Source: Erodium maritimum
Lineage: Eukaryota > Streptophyta > Magnoliopsida > Geraniales > Geraniaceae
Reading direction: 5' to 3'
Length of the DNA stretch: 64,000 bases
NCBI GenBank assembly: GCA_963921825.1
Contig: OY997589.1
Location: forward strand, 82,940,523-83,004,522
Part shown: piece after piece, positions 57,485-64,000 of the stretch
Layout: each line of letters starts with the position of its first letter
Position numbering within the stretch: the first letter of the stretch is position 1
Program-made: the position numbers and the translations under genes
Notes under the pieces: model-generated
What the model saw: only the letters and a program-made list of their open reading frames with translations
Told to the model about the DNA's origin: nothing
Database searches by the model: none

Positions 57485-59530
57485 GGGAAATTGCAATTTG
57501 GTATAAATGGTGCTGCCAGCGAGGAGGACACGTGTCGCCAGCGAGTGGGTCGCCAACGGTCGGCGCCGCCGGAGACAGACCAGGTCAAACTCGCTAGCGA
57601 GATCGCCAACGTCTATCTTTATCGCCGGCAGCCATCTCGCCTCCTCCTCGCCTGCTCCCCGCCTCCTCCTCGCCGGTGACATCTCCTAGCCAGCAGCTTA
57701 TCGCCCACGATTGTGGGTGCTCTTAATTACACTTACAACTGTTCCGCACTTACCAATTCTTACCAACACCACAATCCACGTGGTAACCCCACCGGCTTAA
57801 CCGATATTCAATCCCCAACATTCCCAGATCAACAGATCAACGAAATAAGAAATAACCACTCAAGTCATCAACATGCATCACTAGTTCAATTCTACTCATT
57901 TTCATGTTCGTTACTTATTAACCGTTCAAGCATCAAAGATCACACAACAGAAACAATCAACACACAAATCTTACGGGCGCGACATGGCCCGATTCTATCA
58001 GCACGGCAATTTCCCAAGACAGTAAAGTAAATGTTCACAGTTTAATACGTCTACGCTAGTTAATCACATCCTATATGCATACTAGTTATTTTACCGGTTA
58101 TTAGGTTTCCCTATATGCATTCTAGTACAATCGTATTAAAGTGGTTTCCGGGGTAATCCCTACTTCTTGAAGAACCAGCAGCTGCATCTCCTAACTGCTG
58201 ACGTCCTGGCCAACACCGGTCTTCTCCGTGCTCGGGTTAAAGGTCTGGTTTAACACAAAAGGGACGGTATCAGTCCCTGTCCAACCCTTAACGGTCCTCA
58301 AATTTAATAAATTAAGTCCAGTAATTTATTTTGTCCAAACGTCCTTTAGAAGTCCGATAAGTTGTCCGAAGTCCAGGTATTTATCTGATTTTAAGTCAAG
58401 TATTTAATTAATTGTTTAATTAATTTGGTCTGACCCGGATCCGACCCGAGTCCGAGATCCGGACCCGAAGCCGACCCGGATCCGACCCTAACCACGTCAT
58501 CAGACCCGAACCTGACCAGAGCCCGACCCAGACCCGGATCTAGATCCGGTACAAGATCCGGACCCAAGCCCGGTCCAGTCCAGGCCGAGGCCCAGATCAC
58601 TCCAGGCCCAAGTCTTCGTTTCAGGCCCAAGCCCAAAGCTGTGAGGTTCAGATCTGAAGACGAAGCTGCTCGACGTTAGGGTTTGGGTTCCGTTCTCCGG
58701 CGATAGCGACGACGACGGCGGGGCTCGTGGTGGGTTTCTCCATGGTGAAGACGGCGTTGGGACACGGAGAGGGGCGAGGGGTGGTCGTCAGGGCTAAACT
58801 CGAGCTCGTTCGCTCCAGATCTGAAGGCGTTTGTGCTTCGCCGGCGTTGATACAAAAGATCTGGAGCTCGAAGCTCCGGCGTGTCTCTTCCGCAGCGCTC
58901 GGCCACGAATCGAGCTCTCACGCTCGCGAAACTCGGGGAAGGACTGCCGGGGAAAAAGAGACGAGCTTGAATCGCGGTTGCCGGAGTGGCGTGGCTCGAG
59001 AGAGGAATGGGGCGGCGCGGTTGCTTTGGATCAGCGAGGAAGAAGGGACGGAAAGGATAGAGGTTGCGGTGGTGAGGCTTGCCGTGGGTGGGGGAGGAAG
59101 TTGAGGGCGTGAGCTCGAGCTCTGGCGAAGCGGCGCGAGGGAGAGAAGAACGTGAAGGTCGGAGAAGAGGAACGAGAGCGAGAAGAGGGAGACGGGGCTG
59201 TGACTTGGGATGCGTGCGCTGAACTGGAGAAGGAGATGAGGCGTCGTAGGGTTAGCAATTGGTTTGGGCCGCGCTTGTCGTGGGCCTTGCGTGAGAAGTG
59301 GTTCTGGGCTTGCTCTGGCTGGGCTGAGTTGACTGGACCTGGTCCGGTTGACCAGCCCAAGTCTGGTTCTTCCCTTTTTTTTCTTTTTTTTCGCCCGCGT
59401 TCCAGATTTTTGATCCGTTTTCCAAACTCGATGTTTAAAAATCGTAAATTAGACAATTAAATTATCAGGTCTTTACAACGCTCTCAGATCAAACCCTAAC
59501 GACCTGCACGTGGGAGTGCGTTCTCTTGAC

Positions 59531-59977
59531 CCATTGTTTTAATTTTCAATTTCAACTCACCCGACCAAATTTACAGTCCGAGAATTCTTTGTTCGTTCGA
59601 GACCGCTTTGGTCGACCAATACCTATTGGTTACCTGACCAAATTTGGGGACCCAAGACAACTTTGGTCTCCCACGACCGCTTTGATTGCCCGACTAAATT
59701 TGGGGACCTGAGACAACTTTGTTTGTGCGAGACTTCTTTGGTAGTCCGATCAGATATGGCCCCATAGTAATGTCTCTGTTATTCTTGGCCGAGAGATTGT
59801 GTTTGTCAGACGACTCAATTTTGGGGTTCACTAAGGTCGTGCAGAATAATCGTTAAGTCGAACGACCCGCTTTGGTCCCTTAGTTAGTAATTTCTATGTT
59901 AATCGCAACTTTTCTAATGGTATTTTTCCTGTAGCGGGCACTTAAATCAAATAGAACCAATCACCAAGAAGCAAAGT
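59531..59977. repeat. Three tandem 57-72 bp units in intergenic sequence
   Basis: Units start at about 59562, 59634 and 59691 with CCGACCAAATTT, CTGACCAAATTTGGGGACC and CGACTAAATTTGGGGACC, and each contains a CGAGACCGCTTTGGT-like word. The last unit fades at about 59750. No gene is seen up to the Copia fragment; this could be part of a Copia LTR or leader, which I cannot confirm. Confidence 0.6.
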
Positions 59978-60450
59978 GTGTGGCATGAATCTGATAAGCA
60001 GAAATCAAAGAATGTGGATTCTCGAAGCTCAGATAAAATTAGCCGCAACTCCAAGTTCTTAAGAATTCTTTTTGATTTGGTAGGTCATTATGATTTAGAG
60101 TTTCATCAAATGGATGTCAAAACCACCTTTCTCAATGACGAGCTTAGGGAAGAAGTATATGCGGACCAATCTGAAGGCTTATTGGCATGGGGCAAGGAAG
60201 ACAGGTGTGTAAGCTTAGAAAGTCAATATATGGACTAAAGCAAGCTTCACGAAAGTGGTACTTAAATTTCAATGATACAATCACATCATACGATTTTGTA
60301 GAGGTAATCGTTGATCAATGCATCGATATTAAGAACGGTTTAAGACCGAACCACCCATTGATGGAGTTAGAAGTGGGAAACCCCACTTCTTTGGTGATGA
60401 AAAATGTAATTGGTTTGGAGATGGATAATAACGACTTTGGCGAAATCTAA
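59978..60450 (+). pseudogene. Copia reverse transcriptase fragment
   Basis: FLRILFDLVGHYDLEFHQMDVKTTFLND (60058-60140) and LRKSIYGLKQASRKWYLNFNDTI (60206-60280) are the signature of the first part of the Copia reverse transcriptase, in two frames joined by a frameshift around 60190. The catalytic DD block and the RNase H are missing. It is flanked by unrelated AT-rich DNA. Confidence 0.85.
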
Positions 60451-60808
60451 TGCATTGTATTATCATGTAGTTACCATTCTATTACGTTTTATTATTGTGT
60501 ATTTGTATGTATGATATATTTTTGAAGTATAGTGCAATATTCAATTATTATGTCATTTTTTCTTATTATTTCATCCTTAATTAGTATCTCATGTTCAGTT
60601 ATGAAATGTGGAATTGAGTGTTCGGTATATTTGTTTTTGTTGTTTCGATTTTTTTTTATTATTTATTATTATATAAATTCAAAAAAAAAACTTCATAACT
60701 ATCCAATCAATAGAAATTAGTACATTTTTCAATAAGTTCATTTCTGATTCTTGACTATACACATTCAAATGCAACAAATAAACATCAGAACTCACCTAAA
60801 ATCCCAAC
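60451..60808. other. AT-rich intergenic stretch
   Basis: Simple A/T-rich sequence with no feature that I can support. Confidence 0.5.
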
Positions 60809-62493
60809 TTTTTTTATCAGCAAAGCATTATATAAAAACCTACTCTTTGATATAAAGAATATGTGATGAATGTATAACCTAAGGAGCATTCAACGAAAGG
60901 AACCTCAACTATGAAGCCTCAACACACTAAGGATGAAATACAACAAATTACAGAACCCAACAAGGGATGAAGAACCTGAAACCAAGAATCTCAATAGTAG
61001 GAGAAAACCATAACAAAGAGGTCTAATAACCTAGATTTAACAAACTTTAAGCACAAAAAAAATCAGGGTCTAATAACCAAAATTTAACAAACATGAAACC
61101 CCAACCAAAAGTAAGGTCCAAAAAAAACGAATTTGACAAAATTGAAGCACAAAGAACCTCCTAGAAAAAATTCCAAACCTTAATCGAACAAGTAAAAAGA
61201 AATCTATCTCATCGAGACCACTTACTCAACGAGTAAAATGGACATCGACACGCAGGCAGTCAACACTATTGAACGAAAGAGATAATTCGGTTGTCAAACA
61301 CCACAGGAACACTTAAACCCCTAGAATTTAGAACATGACGACTTCAGAAAAGTCCTAAAGACAAAAAACCACCCGTTGGGGCCAACACCACAATCAACGA
61401 GCCCATGCCAGCAAGAGGCTATGAAACAGCGAAGTCGAACTGAATTTCAATCTAGGATAAGAGAAAAGCTTTCTACTAGAACGAAAAAAGAAAGGAAGGA
61501 GAGGAACCTTAACAATCGGATGCCCTTACCATATTAGCCAAAACGTCAGGGGAACCGAGGGTGAAACTCGAGTTAAGTCTTCCGATTCAAGAGCCAGTAA
61601 CCCCTCGTCCACTAACAACTAGTGAGGGTCTGAAGAGGAAGACCTGTAGTAATACCGAGCAGGAGCCATCCCCAATTCGAATCGAAATGACACCAAAACC
61701 AGCAAAGAAGCGAGTTGCCAATGGAACTTCAGCAGCGCACAAATACCAGAAGAGATCTGCGATAATCCCATCAAAGAGACGAAAGAAAGCCTCGCATGAG
61801 CAAATAAAAACACAACCGACTTTGGCCCTTTACCACATCCAACCAGAAGAAAGATGAGGAACAGATCATCGTCAATCCTCACCTAAAGAGGTGGAGAAAG
61901 ACCTCCTACTCAGATTTAAAACACCACCATCACCCTAGTCGGAGGAGAGGACTGGATCCGAACACACCAACAACAACCACTAAGAACGTGTACCCAACAG
62001 TTTGCAGCCGAATCCTCCCCGAGACTGATCCGACCTCGCCAATGGCCAACACACTACATGGCGATGGTAGAGAAGGCAAAAATTCCCAAACATACAACCG
62101 TACCCAACCACAGCCGAAACAACCAAAAATTAACCCAACCCAAGGATTTACGGAGCCGGTCAGAGAAGGAAACGGTTGGAGCCGGTCTTAGGGATGACTA
62201 AGACAAGGACAATCGCTCTAGAATCCGACGATCCAAGCCCAGTGTGAACCGGAGGAGCCTAGATCCAAAGCAAAAACGAAGAGCTCCACAATGAATCCAA
62301 GCCGGAAACACTTCCCACAGAGGAACACTCACCTTAGCTAAAGCACGGTGCATTAACGATCAAACTCACCAGATCAGACGATCGACAAATTGAAACGAGC
62401 CCCGCAAGTTGAAGCTGAATCAGCACAAACGAGGCATGTAGAACACCTCAAATGCACTGCTCGCCGGCAAAACCCCTTGCTCGCCACTAACTC
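60809..62493 (-). mobile_element. Retroposon 4 (minus strand), interrupted on the right by LTR J
   Basis: Oligo-T at 60809-60815 followed by ATCAGCAAAGCATTATAT is the same 3' terminus as at 944 and 32608. The sense strand (minus) is CT/T-rich at the 3' side and GC-rich towards 62493. No ORF1, endonuclease or reverse transcriptase is recognised. The 5' end is beyond the window, behind LTR J. Confidence 0.5.
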
Positions 62494-64000
62494 TGTCACG
62501 CCCCAAATCCGGTTTTGACCGGACTCGAGACGTGAACTAAAACAATAATAAATTTAAATGAAAGTAAAGCCACAACAAGCCTTTAATAAAAATTTAAAAA
62601 CTCTGAAAATCATCACGAGTCAACAACTCGGTAAAACAATCAGCAAAAAGGTTTAATAAAAGGAATTAGTACGTCTCTAGATAAACTAGTCAAGGACCCT
62701 CGCTAGCTCCCGAGCCTCGAGTATCTGACTAGTACACATCCTGCTCAGGACCTGAAAAACAACAAGATAAGGGGGTGAGCTTTCGCTCAGTAGGAAAATT
62801 AGTTAATGTTATAAGCAAACGCTCACCATCAATGGTAACCGTCCAATTAGGGCATACTAGTACAACACACAACTAATTTCCAACGGAACTCTTTGCCACA
62901 AACCTCAACTCAAGACCAAACCACACTCACAAACATACTCAAACGACCAAGCACAAACTGCAACCAGAACACTTAACAGGTCATCAAGCATAATGTAAAC
63001 AGTAAAAACACATACACGTCCCGTACCGCAGTCCCCTACTCCGCTGGCTGTCCACAGCCCGACTCCATCATATCACACCGGAACACACAGCATCGGCCTA
63101 GATATCTTCCCGTCACTACGACTTAGGGAACGATCACAATACGTCATAGTTCAACACGGCTTACCAAGCCCAACAATCTTACCACAACCAGTCACGTCGG
63201 TTTATCAACCACCCGATAATCACACATGCAATGATTCACATCATACCAAGCATGACACACTTGCCCAAAGATAATCACAACACGTTACACCGAGTAATAT
63301 CACAACATGCTTCTCAACCTATTAACGCCTAAAACACACATCATGCATCTCAATCAATCAAACAAGGCATTTCAATCAACACGTAACCTAAGGGCTTGCC
63401 AAGGCCCGCATGCATTTCTACCAGCACAACAATCCCAAACTTACGGCTCGACATGACACGTAAGCTATCCCTCAGTACACTCTTTCCTCACCTCCTAATC
63501 ATGCAATTCTAACAGTTTACATTAAGTAAAAACAACTTATAGGCATACTAGTAACTTTCCACAATCGAACCAGTATCCGCTACGTTTCCTACCTTAAGAA
63601 GAATCAACAGCTACGTCTCCTAGCTGCTGACGTCCTGGCTCGCTTCCTACTCCACTTCACGTTGTCCTCGTGTTTCCTCCTCCGTCGATCTCGGTCCGAA
63701 GCCTTGGGTCAAAAAACAATTCTCGTATTAAAACAACTTCCAAATTGCATTAACGAGAAAAACACCAACAAAAAGCCCGAGGGTCCACACATGGGCCAAA
63801 AGGACAAATTGGGCCCAAACTAGGCCCAATTCGGACAGCCCACACTACTGGAAACTGGCCTGGAATGTGACCCATTCCATGCCACTCAGAGGGCCGGAAT
63901 GTGACCCATTCCGTGTCACTTAGAGGGCCGGAATGTGGCCCGTTCCGTGCCACTCAGAGGGCCGAAATGAGACCCTTTCCATGCCTTGTTCCATATCAGA
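62494..64000 (-). mobile_element. Solo LTR J, 3' part only (window ends inside it)
   Basis: The 3' end on the minus strand is TTTGGGGCGTGACA at 62494. The perfect GAAA hairpin is at 62776-62789 and an acceptor TTTTCAG|G lies just downstream on the sense strand (about 62755). Conserved core words (TAGGAAACGTAGCGG) follow at 63580-63595. Variable block 1 is the tandem array at about 63850-63990. The 5' end and the target duplication lie outside the window; the base before the LTR is C, with CTAACTC preceding. Confidence 0.85.
63850..63990. repeat. Tandem array of about 37-bp units in LTR J
   Basis: Nearly four units of GGCCGGAATGTGACCCATTC followed by CATGCCACTCAGAG. It is variable block 1 of LTR J, with a sequence unlike the same block in the other copies. 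Confidence 0.85.

Larger units (their letters stand above)
55068..57722 (-). mobile_element. Harbinger-like element with two SANT genes and no transposase
   Basis: It breaks the alignment of LTR I with its relatives between TATAATTTTT (left) and TTAATTACAC (right). The left end reads GAAGCATCTCACC and the right end, on the minus strand, GAGCACCCACAATCG; both are followed by GC-rich GGCGAGGAG and GGCGAGATGG words. The inverted similarity is weak and the 3-bp duplication (TTT or TTA) is not clear, so the superfamily rests mainly on the gene content. Both genes lie on the minus strand, each with its own TATA box; a hAT-type MITE lies between them. Confidence 0.65.
53881..59477 (-). mobile_element. 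Solo LTR I (about 2940 bp plus a nested DNA element)
   Basis: On the minus strand TGTAAAGACCTGATAA ... TTTGGGGCGTGACA, with a perfect duplication ACGCT (53876-53880 and 59478-59482). The hairpin at 54155-54169 has an extra base in the loop (GTCAA) and the acceptor position reads CTACAAG, so both signals look decayed. Variable block 1 (GACCCGGATCCGACCC words) is about 58430-58570; block 2 (CCTCTTCGCGG and CCTCATCGCGG words) is 54540-54760. The Harbinger-like element occupies 55068-57722. Confidence 0.93.
49712..59530 (-). mobile_element. Retroposon 3 (minus strand), interrupted by LTRs H and I
   Basis: Oligo-T at 49712-49722 is the poly-A tail on the minus strand, preceded in sense direction by TTTCAATTTGAAAACTTGG, the same terminal motif as retroposon 1. 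The retroposon sequence is 49712-50846, then 53635-53880, then 59483 to about 59530. Both LTRs carry perfect duplications, so these pieces were once joined. The sense strand is CT-rich at the 5' side and has no recognisable protein. The 5' end and target duplication were not resolved. Confidence 0.6.

Overview
The window looks like repeat-dense nuclear DNA of a flowering plant, probably a eudicot. It has BAHD acyltransferase genes of the vinorine-synthase-like type, Copia and L1-type retroelement remnants, Mutator-, hAT- and Harbinger-like DNA elements, and long intergenic stretches without genes. I see no rRNA, tRNA, CRISPR or bacterial-type operon. The species cannot be named from the sequence.

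The only intact ordinary gene is a BAHD acyltransferase (24920-26218, minus strand, 432 aa). Two relatives are broken. One (7362-8227 plus 11004-11437) is split by a 2.8-kb LTR. The other (31466-32264) is a truncated, frameshifted duplicate of the intact gene that keeps about 300 bp of shared upstream sequence.

About 39% of the window is one family of LTR-like units, here called A to J: A 2672-4765 (-), B 8228-11003 (+), C 14463-19292 (+, interrupted by D), D 16595-18653 (-), E 27602-30139 (+), F 38426-41251 (+), G 43337-46187 (-), H 50847-53629 (+), I 53881-59477 (-, interrupted by a Harbinger-like element) and J 62494-end (-). Seven of the nine complete copies have a 5-bp target duplication, six perfect and one with a single mismatch. 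No copy has an internal gag-pol region. All ten share a hairpin with a GNRA-type loop (nine tetraloops, one with an extra base), usually 270-315 nt before the 3' end. Most have a putative splice acceptor just after it, six have a candidate donor near the 5' end, and each complete copy has two hypervariable repeat blocks at similar positions. This is the strongest candidate for something undescribed.

These units sit mostly inside older retroposons. D is in C, and C is in a DUF4283-type ORF1 remnant (13348-20554). E is in a LINE reverse transcriptase (26640-31465). F is in a retroposon with an 18-bp target duplication (37290-42080). G is in an ORF1-only retroposon (42386-47727), and both of those lie inside one Mutator-like element (36432-47775). 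H and I are in a third retroposon (49712-about 59530). An RRM/AT-hook ORF1-only retroposon lies at 32684-34674.

DNA elements include three Mutator-like elements full of GTGATAAA/GTTGATAAA repeats (5103-6170, 36432-47775, 48173-49425), a GC-rich foldback element (47796-48150), an inverted-repeat element with a decayed zf-GRF exon pair (23163-24672), and a Harbinger-like element with two SANT/trihelix-like genes and no transposase (55068-57722), which itself holds a hAT-type MITE. Copia remnants are at 4794-5092, 21589-22593 and 59978-60450, and a probable Copia-type solo LTR is at 11627-13221.
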